NCBI GenBank assembly: GCA_008921705.1
Contig: VFFE01007018.1
Location: 120,287 to 184,286 of the forward strand
Source: Burhinus oedicnemus
Taxonomy: Eukaryota; Chordata; Aves; Charadriiformes; Burhinidae
Length of the DNA stretch: 64,000 nucleotides
Direction of reading: 5' to 3'
The notes beneath the pieces are model-generated. The model was not told the origin of the DNA. It saw only the letters and a program-made list of their open reading frames with translations, and made no database searches. The position numbers and the translations under genes are program-made. This document shows positions 11,881 through 20,452 of the stretch, in pieces. Numbering within the stretch: position 1 is the first letter of the stretch; every line of letters starts with the position of its first letter.

Positions 11881-14309
11881 GTTAAAGAAGCTTAAGCAGC
11901 ATTGGCAGGCTGTGACCCCAGCTGAAGAAGGGTAATTCAAGCCTTGTAACTCTGCCCTTAGAGCATTCATTCCATCAGAAATCGCAGAGGGAGAGGTTTG
12001 ATGAACCACAGGAGGCAGCCGCAGAGCTGAATCCCTGTGCTCACCTCTGCTCCATCCATTACTTCTCTTTCCACCGGTGGACTCGCAGTTCTTCAGCATG
12101 GAGACCACTTACCTGCGTGTGATGGGAGTCCCACACCATGCCAAGGAACACCACTGGCTGGGCATGCTCATCGCTGTGTTGCAACTTGCCAACAGCCATC
12201 AGCATCGCTGACTGTGGTTCCAAACAGTGCACTCCCCTTCAGCAGAAGCGGGGTGAAGAGCGAGGTGAGGAACCAGCTGGCCACACCTTGCTATTTGTGG
12301 CCCAGGCAGGATGGCAGCTGGCAGCAGACCTGGGATCCAGGGACTCATCTCCCTGATGGAAATTATCTTTCTCCCTCATTAAAAACTGCACATTACTCAG
12401 CTGTGAACTGCTGCAAGGAAGATGCATGTTAGAGTAGATCCAGCAGAATGTCCCAGCTGCAGTCGTGTGGCATGGAAACGCACACTGGGATGGCAGTGGA
12501 GAGAGCACACGTCCCCACCGAGAAAGGCCACCAAAAGCCAAGTCCTAATCGATGGGAATAGTCATAGACTTGACACCAGGAGCTTGAACTCCTCGCTGGC
12601 CCCCAGACAGCCCTCTCCCATTCAGAGATGTGGGAACTCATACTGCAAAGTCAGTTTGTTCACACTCTGACTAGTTGTCCTATTGATTAAGCAAATAATG
12701 TCTTTTTTAAAAATACCTTTTTCTTGTTATTTCCCTGACCCCTGAGACTTATCTGCATTTTCGAAAATTGCTCAAATTCCACAAACGGATCCATTTTTGG
12801 TGTGCAGAATATCTCTACTGCCAGCTGCAGACACTGCAATTGAACATAAAATTTGGAGATGCAGCCTGTTCAACTAAACCACCAAAGTGGCAGGTTTCCA
12901 GATATGCATTTCACCTTTGAATCTGCAGTTCTCCCAATCACTTATTTAGAGAAGATAAATGACTTATAAACTCCTCCATGCCTCTTTCAGTGATGCTAAG
13001 GAGTATTTCCCCTTGTTATACCTTCAGCTGACCCAGGAAACATGGATTTCTGGTGGAATTATACAGGTCAGCTGGAGAGGTTGGATGTGCTGCCCTGCAC
13101 CTTCAAATCAAAAACTCCTGCATGAAAAAATTGCCTAGAGACAGCTCTAATTTGTTCTAAACAATCATCCCTTCTATCAGCAAGCAGGGAACTGCTATCT
13201 ATTTCTTTCTTACAATGTCACCAAATTAGTGACCACCTGCAAGGTGTCCCTGATGATAAACGCTTGCTTTGTATACAGAGCTATTTCTGACAATGCTTGA
13301 TAGTGCGTATCTATCAAATTGCCTGGAAGAGCCACCTATTGGGATCATTATCTAACGCTGTCCCTTTGAGGGAGCTCAATGTCAGCACATCCTGGGAAAG
13401 GTACCTCACCGGGTACTTATTCTGCTCATTATTTCTCTAGATTAATAGTTTCACATTTCCATTATGAATTTGGGATGAACTCTGGAGTTCTCACACCCAG
13501 AGCAAAGCTGTAGCACAAGCACTGACACTCCTGAGCATCCAGCGCACTGCTGCACCCACTTGGTGTGAGCAGGAACTCCTGTCTGGAGTGATGGCTGGCT
13601 GAGCTCTGTGCCCGCCTGCCAGGGGAAGGCAGGAATACTTTTTCCCTGCAAGACTGTAGTTATCCAGCACTATAAAAGCCCTGGTGAAACAGAGACGCCC
13701 TGCTACTTGCTTGCTCCCTACTGGGTCTGTGCTGCTGAAAGTACCACCAGCTCTCCTTCTGCAGCTTGCTCTGTCCCAAGGGAAACTTCTTTCAAAAGAG
13801 CTCTGGTTCAGGTCAGAGTTTTGACCTTAAAAAGTCAGCGCTCAGCAGCCTTTTAGCAAACCATGGCCATTACTCCCCAAACCTCCCTTCCTACAAGAAA
13901 GCCACAGCTCTCAGCCCTGAGCAGTATTCATTCACCATGAATGAAATTACAGCCAGGAAAACCACTTTTTCTCATGGAATCAGCTGCAAAACACAGGGGC
14001 AGAGCGTCTGCATTCCTTCTGCAGAGCGTCACCTATTAACGCAAAACACAGGCCCTTGGAGGTCATGCAGTTCAGTTCTTGGGAGGAACATACACAGAAG
14101 CGAGATTCTGAGAAGGCACCTCGTTGCCCTGCAGCCTTTCCCCTCAAGGCTGGCTCTGTTCAGAGGACAGTCCCTGAAGCCATGCCCACAGCGTCTCAGA
14201 CCTAGCAGCAGCTCAGATGACACAAGCCAACATCAGCCTCTTTCTGTAGCCTGAACTGCTCTGGCCAGTAACGGATGCAGCCTCTTCCAACATGACACAA
14301 TAGTTATTT

Positions 14310-14315
14310 TTTATT
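14310..14315 (-). terminator. Poly(A) signal of the borealin gene
   Basis: AATAAA on the minus strand, about 190 bases past the stop codon. A further A/T-rich stretch follows. It is the first canonical signal after the stop. Confidence 0.6.
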
Positions 14316-14503
14316 ATTTTCCTTAATAAAAAAAGATGCAATCTATTCTAATCCCATTGCATATTATAGGTACAAAAATTAGTTCCTAACTTCTATTCTG
14401 TAAATTAACGGAAGGAAGACACAAATTAGAATAACTAAAGGGAACAGTCCTAAGTGTAACATTCTGTATTTACAGAGGGATGTCAACATTCGCTGAGTTT
14501 CAT

Positions 14504-14545
14504 CTAATGGCCTTTTGCACTGCTGCAAGCTTGTGTGTGACGAAC
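14504..14545 (-). CDS. CDCA8: Borealin terminal exon
   Basis: Acceptor tttctttctag, then [13 protein letters not shown] and TAG. After KKLS this parallels human NRLAQICSSIRTHK, so the frame and stop are well supported. The same bases are open in another frame for a hydrophobic stretch, which has no family support. Confidence 0.82.
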   Translation of the reverse strand, partial: VRHTQACSSAKGH

Positions 14546-17500
14546 CTAGAAAGAAAGAGAAATTAATCAGTACTCTAAGAGACACTCATATCCCACAAAC
14601 ACTTGCAACTTCTGCCTGAAGTAGAAGACACTTTCATTTCGATTCAGTTTTTCACAACATTGACAATAGTTCTTTTTCAAGAAGTGCATGGTTTATTCAC
14701 AGTTTGTATTAAGCTAGATGTGATGTAAAGCTACTGCCCCCTCTCAGTTCATGCTTCTTCTTGACCACTGATATGAGCCAAAATACAAAACAAGGAGGGA
14801 AAAAATAAGGAGTTTTTAATACAGCTCAACAGTCCAGTGGCTAATAACAAGAGTGACAACACTGCCTTACAACTTCAGGTCATGACTGCCAAAAATACAT
14901 GGACTTACTGATAGCTTCTTCATATTTCCTTGGGCCTCTGGATTCAGATGAAGAAGATTCTTCTTGGTCAAATCACTTGCTGTTAAACAAATGCTCTGTG
15001 AAAAAAACCCCAAATCTTAGGTTTTCAGTTTGGTCAGTTGTAGTAGCCCGAAGCCGCAAAAATATTACTTTAAAACTTAAAAGTAAATAAAATCCAAGCA
15101 TACTAGGAGACCACGTACAGGTGGAGAACTACATTCACCTTGACCAGAAGCTCATCTCATACCTTCCTTGCAGTGCATTAGCACATTAGTGCCAGCAGAA
15201 ACTACTTTAAATGTTACTTAAATGCACAGCAAAACATCGTTCTACATTCTGCTTTGACCAGCTTGAACAGTTCCCACTTCTGACTAAAAATCTTTCGGTC
15301 CTTTTTAAGCTACATCAATCCCCTGATAAACTGCAGTGGCACAACTAAAGAGACGAGTGGATGACCTGAAACTGGTAAGGCCCCAAGAAGTTACAAGTTA
15401 TCCCTTCAGCAGAGATTCTGCAGATTAAAGTTTCTGATTTACCTCCCCTCCTTCCACAGGGACTGTAATGAAGACATCATCGCTGTCAGCGAGGGGGCTG
15501 CCGTTGGCAGAGATGGTGTAAACACATTCATTTACTGCAGGTGTGTGCAAACCCCATGCCTTGAAAATTCTGAAACAAACAGTTATAGGTAGGTAATTTA
15601 CTGCAATTCCTCAAAGCACTGACTAAAAGGACATTTCAGGTTCAAAGAGCCACTAAGGATTATGCTGCAAATAGGTGACATACATAAAGCAAACAGCAAG
15701 ACACTCCCCTATACAAGATATTAACAAAGAAATTTAACAGAATACAAACCTGGAATCAAATTTGGGTGTGACCATGGAGGTACCTCCCTGAGCACAGAGA
15801 TCAACAATTCTACCAGCAGCTGAAATGATAAAGTTCGTTCTGCTTGATCTGTTAAAGGGAAATAAACAAACATCTGCTCATAAGAATACTTTTAGCAAAT
15901 GTACAAGCACTATCTTATCACAGACTTGAATGAGGTTATCACCACAGAAAGCCAGAGGTTCTTACTAACCAAAGGTAAACCCCAAAGCTAGGGACAGCTG
16001 GTCATCGCAGGAGAGAAAGTTGCTCATCCTTCATTCACTGTCAGATCACTGACTTTTTCCTATAGCATGGCACAACTACATCAGCCAGCCTACTAAACCA
16101 TGCTCCATTCCATTTAGGAGTTATATTAGCACTATACACTCACTCTCTGTTTCTGAAATCCAGTGGGAAAGGTATCCCCTATTCCCTTTTACTCATGTGC
16201 TTCACTCTCGCTGAAGGAGCTCTTCTGCTCCTGGACACTGGCACGTTTTTAGTGGATGCCTTCACCTGAAAGACACATAACTCACTTGACTATCGTGTGA
16301 CAGCTGAGTCTACAATGAACAGATGCTTCCATGCAAAATGGCACAAGAGTCCAGAGACAAACATCATAGAAGCTTCTGTGACCTGCCTCTACCACTAGAA
16401 TTTTCAAGGGAGCGATACCTGTTTTGAAGTCCCCCTCAAAGTATCCTGGACAGCTATATTATCATAGGCATCATCTCAGTATGTAGTTTTTAACTTGCGA
16501 ATAAAGTAATCCTTTCCCCCCCTCCCTTTCCAGTTCCTGGATTAATGTTTTTAGCTTCTAGCTCTGGAAGACCTTGGCTACCATATTTCGCTTTCTTTGC
16601 TAGAGGAAGCAAAGGAGGCTCTATTCAATAGCTTCAATACCCTGTTTAGATTTTTCCCCTAGAAAGTGTTATCTAAGTTGAAAATAAATAATAACTTTAC
16701 ATTCTTAGTTAGCAGTGGAGGTACACAGTAAACAACCACAAGCATTTTTCACAAAAATTTGCTTCTGAAATCCAAATTCCAATGTAATCGAAATGGTTGA
16801 CAGAGCACTATTTTGAATTATTTTCAGCATTTTAACAAAATTAAGCAGAGCTACTGCAGACAGTAGGGATAAAAGCAGGATTATTTTCCTGTCTTTAAAT
16901 ATATTGAGGGGTGCGAGACTGAGTTATTATTCACAGTGTGTAAACCATGACATGCTTTCACCTCACTGAACTCATCACAATGCTTGAAACAAACTTACCT
17001 TTCTTGATGATTTTTAAAGGAGTCTGGGTAACTTCTGCTGTTAACTTGTCAATTTCTCTTATTTCCGAGGCTACCTGAAATTAAAAACAGTCACAGCACC
17101 ATTACGATTATCAGTAGCATACAGTTCTGAGAAATTCCAAGCTGTAGAGCAAATCCTTAATTATTTTACAGCAACAATACCTCCATGTTTTCTGTTGTGC
17201 TCAAACTGGGACCTTTCATGTTATTCTGGAGGTGACAACAACACGTGAGGTCTGCATTGCTGTTCAGGACTCACATGCCTTATTTGGCAGCTGCAAGTAC
17301 AGTTCACCACTGCCCTGCTGCTCAACCAATTTAGAAAAGTGCGTGTACTCTCAGGGATCTGGGAGTGAAATCAAGCAGGTAAGGAAAGACCGACAAGGAG
17401 CAGTATGAGCATGCAAATCCTATACTGGATACAACAGGCATCTCTTACTGTTAAGTATGAAAGCAGCATTTGTGAAAGTATTTATGTAACCTTTGCTACT

Positions 17501-18955
17501 GCAACACTCCTACAAGAAACCCTTTGTTTCCGACAGAGGTACACAACGCCACTGTTGAGAGATACCAGTTGTCTAGCTTAAATGAGTAAGTTTTAAATAA
17601 TTACTTAGGGTTATAATAGGGTGTGATTTGTGCTGTTGCTTAGCTTTACGTAGCATGAGTAGCTAGATTTGCTGAAGCCTTTAGGCCACAATAGGGTTAA
17701 TTTTCTCAGTAATTTTCCTAGCAGCTGGTACAGTGCTGTGTTTAGGCTTTTAGTATAAGAAAAATGTTAACAATACACTGATTTTTTGATAGTGTTTCCC
17801 TAAGTCTGTGACTTTTCAGTTCCCCATGTTCTGCCAGCGAGCGCAGGTGCACAAGCATAAACCAGAAGATAAGGAGGCTCCAACCCTCATCAGAGGCCGC
17901 AAATCAACCAGGTACAAGCAGTCAGTGGCTGGCCTGCCTGGACACAGAGAAAGAATCCAATACGGTGTTAGAAGACACCAGACCAAAAATCACTACTGGA
18001 CTAAAAGATGCATGAGCAGCACATGAGGGCGAGTCTAGGGTATAATTGCCCAGGGAATTCTTCGTTCGGGGGCCCTCTCTGGAGGCACCCAGCCTAGGCT
18101 GTCCTTGCTGCTGTACCTTTTAATTAAATAACTTATTTTCATAAAATTTGACGTCTGAGACTGCTGCCAGAAACCTAGGATTGAGCCTGAAGGAGGAGGG
18201 AGCACACTCGAGAGTGAGTTGTGTGTGAGGAGTCGAAAGGGGCACCCGTTGGCTCACAGGGGTCACCTGCTGTGAAGGGACCCTGGTCCTGGCAGTGACA
18301 GACTCGGGTGCTGCATGTGTGACTCCCTGGATGGGGTGTGAATGCTCGGGCAGCAGCTTCTCCTTTAACAGCTATCAGGAAAGTTTAACATTTATGCTAG
18401 CAACCTACTGTTGCTGCCTCTTCCAACATCTTTGTGCTTCTTCCCTTAGCTAAAAAGAAAATATGTTAAAAACCCCAAGACATATTTAAGACAGCCTACG
18501 CAGTGCAGATGGAAATACTTCAGTGCCTCACCACCAGGATGCAAAAACCCAGCACAAACCAGTCTTTTTGGCAGCGAGCGAGCAGCCTCGGGCAGAGCGA
18601 GCAGCGCTCCCCAACAGCCCGCGGGCCGCCCGCCCGGGGGACTCCAGACAGAGGAGATCCCGGCTGCTCCTCCGGCACCATCGCGTTTGTTACCGAAGGG
18701 AAAAGGTGCCCCCCCCCCCGTCCCGGTCTCGCCCCGCCCGTACCGAAGTACTCGACCCAGTTCACCTGGCGGGTCCCCGGCGGCAGCCATTGATCGTACA
18801 GGCGCTCCAGCTCCTCGACGAGGCGCTCCCCGTCCGCCCGAACCCGCTCGATCCGCCCTTCCCCTGCGGGAAAGCCCCACACGGCTCAGCCACCGCTCCG
18901 GACCCGGGGCCCGCTCCCCGCCGTCGCCCCGGCCCTTCAGGGAGGCCGCCAGCAT
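14504..18955 (-). CDS. CDCA8: Borealin-family chromosomal passenger complex subunit (multi-exon gene)
   Basis: Spliced minus-strand gene. Borealin binds survivin and INCENP through an N-terminal helix and targets Aurora B to centromeres and the spindle midzone. Inferred coding exons: 18955-18904 (tentative), 18863-18744, 17212-17181, 17074-16999, 16265-16193, 15848-15750, 15569-15443, 14995-14909 and 14545-14504. Visible family blocks in order: a charged helix ending QVNWVEYF (family NWLDYF), [15 protein letters not shown], a basic linker, [13 protein letters not shown] with [27 protein letters not shown], and [13 protein letters not shown] followed by a short tail. The last four exons join in phase with consensus splice sites. 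The total is about 235 residues against about 280 for human borealin; the shortfall is at the N-terminus and in the acidic linker. Birds also carry a second paralogue, borealin-2 (CDCA9). The sequence is divergent enough that I cannot choose between them, so the symbol is the family default. Confidence 0.85.
14909..14995 (-). CDS. CDCA8: Borealin exon: C-terminal dimerisation segment
   Basis: Twenty-nine codons: [20 protein letters not shown], then AQGNMKKLS. They match human [30 protein letters not shown]. Acceptor gtttttttcacag, donor TCA|gtaagt, phase 0 at both ends. Confidence 0.9.
15443..15569 (-). CDS. CDCA8: Borealin exon: [10 protein letters not shown] block
   Basis: Encodes [19 protein letters not shown], then [20 protein letters not shown] and GGE. 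It aligns with human [42 protein letters not shown]. This begins the C-terminal dimerisation region. The exon ends in phase 0 at GAG|gtaaat. Confidence 0.92.
15750..15848 (-). CDS. CDCA8: Borealin exon: SSR..TPKFDSR block
   Basis: Encodes [20 protein letters not shown], then [12 protein letters not shown]. This matches human KRSSRANTVTPAVGR...TPRFDSR in order and spacing. The acceptor is cctttaacag; the donor AG|gtttgt leaves two bases that form Arg with the next exon. Confidence 0.88.
16193..16265 (-). CDS. CDCA8: Borealin basic-linker exon (phase unresolved)
   Basis: Acceptor gtgtctttcag and donor CACATGA|gtaaaa bound a 73-base segment. In the homologous-looking frame it encodes [20 protein letters not shown] and VKHM, like the basic RVKRCPPSKK linker of human borealin. 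That frame does not match the exit phase of exon 4 or the entry phase of the next exon. The frame that does match hits TAA after five codons. Either small exons on both sides were missed or the segment is damaged. A pyrimidine-rich acceptor at about 16600 may mark one missing exon. Confidence 0.5.
16999..17074 (-). CDS. CDCA8: Borealin exon 4: conserved LTAE-QTPLK block
   Basis: Encodes [20 protein letters not shown] followed by KIIKK. The [15 protein letters not shown] core is nearly identical to EINKLTAEAIQTPLK of human borealin and was the key to identifying the gene. Splice sites are strong (tttaatttcag acceptor, AAAG|gtaagt donor). One base is left over at the 3' end. Confidence 0.9.
17181..17212 (-). 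CDS. CDCA8: Borealin exon 3 (short)
   Basis: A 32-base exon encoding [10 protein letters not shown], ending at GAG|gtattg. With the acceptor ...gaaag|GT its phase joins exon 2 and exon 4 exactly, giving a spacing of 17 residues between YF and EIDKL (20 in human borealin). A better-looking acceptor, cacctccag at 17226, would start the exon at 17225 but does not fit the phase of exon 2. Confidence 0.55.
17585..18210 (+). mobile_element. Probable avian LTR-retrotransposon remnant (solo LTR-like), intronic
   Basis: The stretch contains strings I recognise as typical of bird endogenous-retrovirus LTRs: CTAGCAGCTGGTACAGTGCT, a poly-T/ATG-rich middle, CTTTTCAGTTCCCCATGTTC, and near the end TTGCTGCTGTACCTTTTAATTAAATAA, an AT-rich tail resembling an R/poly(A) region. 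No internal gag/pol coding region is seen. Boundaries and target-site duplication were not resolved, and it may be a composite of two LTR types. It lies in the large borealin intron between 17213 and 18743, antisense to that gene. Recognition is from memory of avian LTRs. Confidence 0.55.
18744..18863 (-). CDS. CDCA8: Borealin exon 2: N-terminal triple-helix segment
   Basis: Encodes [20 protein letters not shown], then [19 protein letters not shown]. It aligns with the human borealin helix that contains a NLYN motif and ends NWLDYF. This segment packs with survivin and INCENP in the known complex. The acceptor is ctttcccgcag and the donor is TTCG|gtacgg, leaving one base of the next codon. 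Confidence 0.8.
18904..18955 (-). CDS. CDCA8: Borealin exon 1 (tentative coding start)
   Basis: An ATG at 18955-18953 opens [17 protein letters not shown] and then reaches GG|gt at 18903. The LAASLK string resembles LASFLK at the start of the survivin/INCENP-binding helix of human borealin. The phase (one base left over) matches the next exon. The implied intron, 18903-18864, is only 40 bases, below the usual vertebrate minimum, so this exon is uncertain. A second ATG at 18998 (MAAGRKKTGAS) is in another frame. The 18955 frame stays open upstream to an ATG at 19123. Confidence 0.35.
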
Positions 18956-18998
18956 CCCGCTGCACGCTCGCGCCAGTCTTCTTCCGCCCGGCAGCCAT

Positions 18999-19121
18999 AG
19001 CGGCGGCGCCGGAAGCGCCCCCGCCCGCCGCGTCCAGCCTCGCCGCCGCCCGGCCAATCGGGGTGCGGCGCAGCGCAATGATGTCACGGGCCGCGGAGCG
19101 CTTCCGGGCCGGCGGGTCGCC
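18999..19121. promoter_or_regulatory. Bidirectional TATA-less promoter
   Basis: About 120 bases separate the minus-strand ATG at 18998 from the plus-strand ATG at 19122. Visible elements are a CCAAT box at 19054-19058, a CRE/ATF-like TGATGTCA at 19079-19086 and an ETS-type CTTCCGG at 19101-19107. There is no TATA box. CCAAT and CRE/ATF sites are common in G2/M cell-cycle promoters, which fits borealin. Factor binding is inferred. Confidence 0.6.
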
Positions 19122-19310
19122 ATGGTGGCGGTAAGGCAGGATGCGGCCACCCGTGTGTCGCTGCTGGGCTTGCTGGCCGGGTGTGCGGCGACTGGTGTGG
19201 GGCTGCTCGCTGCTGGGCGCCTTCGCAGAGCCGCGGGGCGCTGTGGGGCCGGCGTGCTGCGGCTGTCCGAGGAGCGGGTGGCGGAGATGGGCCTGGCGGC
19301 GGCCCTGTAG
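19122..19310 (+). CDS. Short hydrophobic open frame at the divergent promoter, unrecognised
   Basis: The ATG sits in a good Kozak context (CGCCATGG) and opens 62 codons. Residues about 13-32 (SLLGLLAGCAATGVGLLAAG) are hydrophobic enough for a membrane segment or signal anchor, followed by an Arg-rich stretch. I do not recognise a family. A consensus-like splice donor, GCG|gtaagg, follows the third codon, so the real transcript could splice there and use a different frame. It may equally be a divergent noncoding transcript. A poly(A) signal lies at 20443-20452. Confidence 0.3.
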   Translation: MVAVRQDAATRVSLLGLLAGCAATGVGLLAAGRLRRAAGRCGAGVLRLSEERVAEMGLAAAL

Positions 19311-20442
19311 CCGGGCCGCGCTGCCTCTCGCCGGCTGACGTGCTACAGGGGCAGCAGGACGTGGAGCGCTGCTACCGGTACCCTCCCGCGGCGGGGCTCT
19401 CCGGGCAGCGCTGGCCAGCGCCTTTTTATCTCTGTCGTCCTTACTGGGCACGAAGGTGCCTGGAGAACGAACTTCTCCTCTTCTGCCTGCGCTGTGACAG
19501 CCTGGCAGCCCTCCCGCAGTCTCGGGAGAGGATTTTGGAGGGCCACAAGGAAGACGCTGTTTGTTCGAGGTAGTTCCGCTTACAGCAGAGTCAGCAGGCT
19601 TTTCTTCCAGCTCCGTGCTGATGTCAGCCCTGGAGGCTGAAGGCCTGGCTTGCACCTAGGCCCAGTGCTGCTTGCTGGGTCGCTTTCGGTAGCAGGGCAT
19701 GACCTTGCTCAGGTTGCAGTTGGTCACTGCGACCCACTCGGTGATCTCGTGAATGACTTCAGTAGTAAATACTCACTGTCACACCCTGGACATAGCTGGA
19801 AGCGACATCCTTTCTCGCAGTGTAGCAAGGGGCTTAGTGATCCATTCCACTTGGTCTGCAAAGTTAGCTTTACTTATGCTTTTCTTTATTGCTTTTAGAA
19901 GCTAAGTTTTTGTGGGTACAGAATACCGGTAAAATGTATTAAGTTTATGGGACTGTTTTTTTCCTTCCAACTCAGATATGCTTCATAAGATCTCTCCGTT
20001 TGCAAACAACCAGCGAGGGCCGTGCTGCTCACCAGGCTCCTGACGGACAACAGGAGGGGGCACTGATGCTGACCAGCTTCTGTGAGAGTCTGGTATGTGC
20101 TGAGACAACCACAATGCAGATGATGATTGAGGAAGCTTTACTGGTGCTTTTTGGAAGCTGAAGGAATTGGGTCCCCGATCTCAGCAGGAAATGCTTGGAC
20201 TATTTTCATTGTCAAGTGGAAACAGACGTGGTATCTGAAGAAGAGGCTGAGCTGAACAAGCCATGAAGATGGAAGGGAGTCACCTTTAGCTACGGAAGTC
20301 GTCCCTTCTTTGGCCTGCCATGGCTATTTTGTACACGAAAAAACTGTTGAGACTTACTAATTTGAGGTGTGCTGTGAGTGAGCATAACAAGGTCCAGCAG
20401 GCTGATACCATGTAAGAAAGATACTTGGGTACTGTCCTTAGA

Positions 20443-20452
20443 AATAAATAAA
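20443..20452 (+). terminator. Overlapping poly(A) signals, plus strand
   Basis: AATAAATAAA contains two overlapping AATAAA hexamers, about 1.1 kb past the divergent open frame. It is the first strong plus-strand signal after the CpG island and may end the divergent transcript. Confidence 0.4.

Larger units (their letters stand above)
1..14289. other. Intergenic region, no gene recognised
   Basis: GC-rich blocks (for example 240-780, 1430-1810, 2590-3110, 4480-5700, 6150-6760 and 7150-8860) alternate with AT-rich islands (about 830-1260, 2230-2480, 3110-3480, 4140-4460, 8870-9070, 10210-10760). From about 11.7 kb the GC content drops and stays lower into the borealin gene. Open frames here are short, overlap on both strands and show no family resemblance. 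AATAAA motifs occur (for example near 1125) without an associated exon. Confidence 0.6.
18590..19400. promoter_or_regulatory. CpG island over the borealin 5' end
   Basis: Dense CpG dinucleotides and very high GC span borealin exons 1-2, the divergent promoter and the start of the plus-strand open frame. This is the usual architecture of a housekeeping or cell-cycle promoter. It includes an 11-C run near 18710. Confidence 0.8.

Noticed and set aside
14379..14585. Hydrophobic minus-strand frame (LGLFPLVILICVFLPLIYR) over the last borealin exon
   Set aside because: The phase set by the preceding exon selects another frame, which ends CSSAKGH-stop and matches the family C-terminus.
17808..18026. 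72-codon plus-strand frame in the borealin intron
   Set aside because: It lies within the LTR-like repeat and has no protein relative I can recognise.
18762..19655. 297-codon minus-strand frame through the CpG island
   Set aside because: It is in a different frame from the borealin exons, crosses the promoter and is explained by high GC content.
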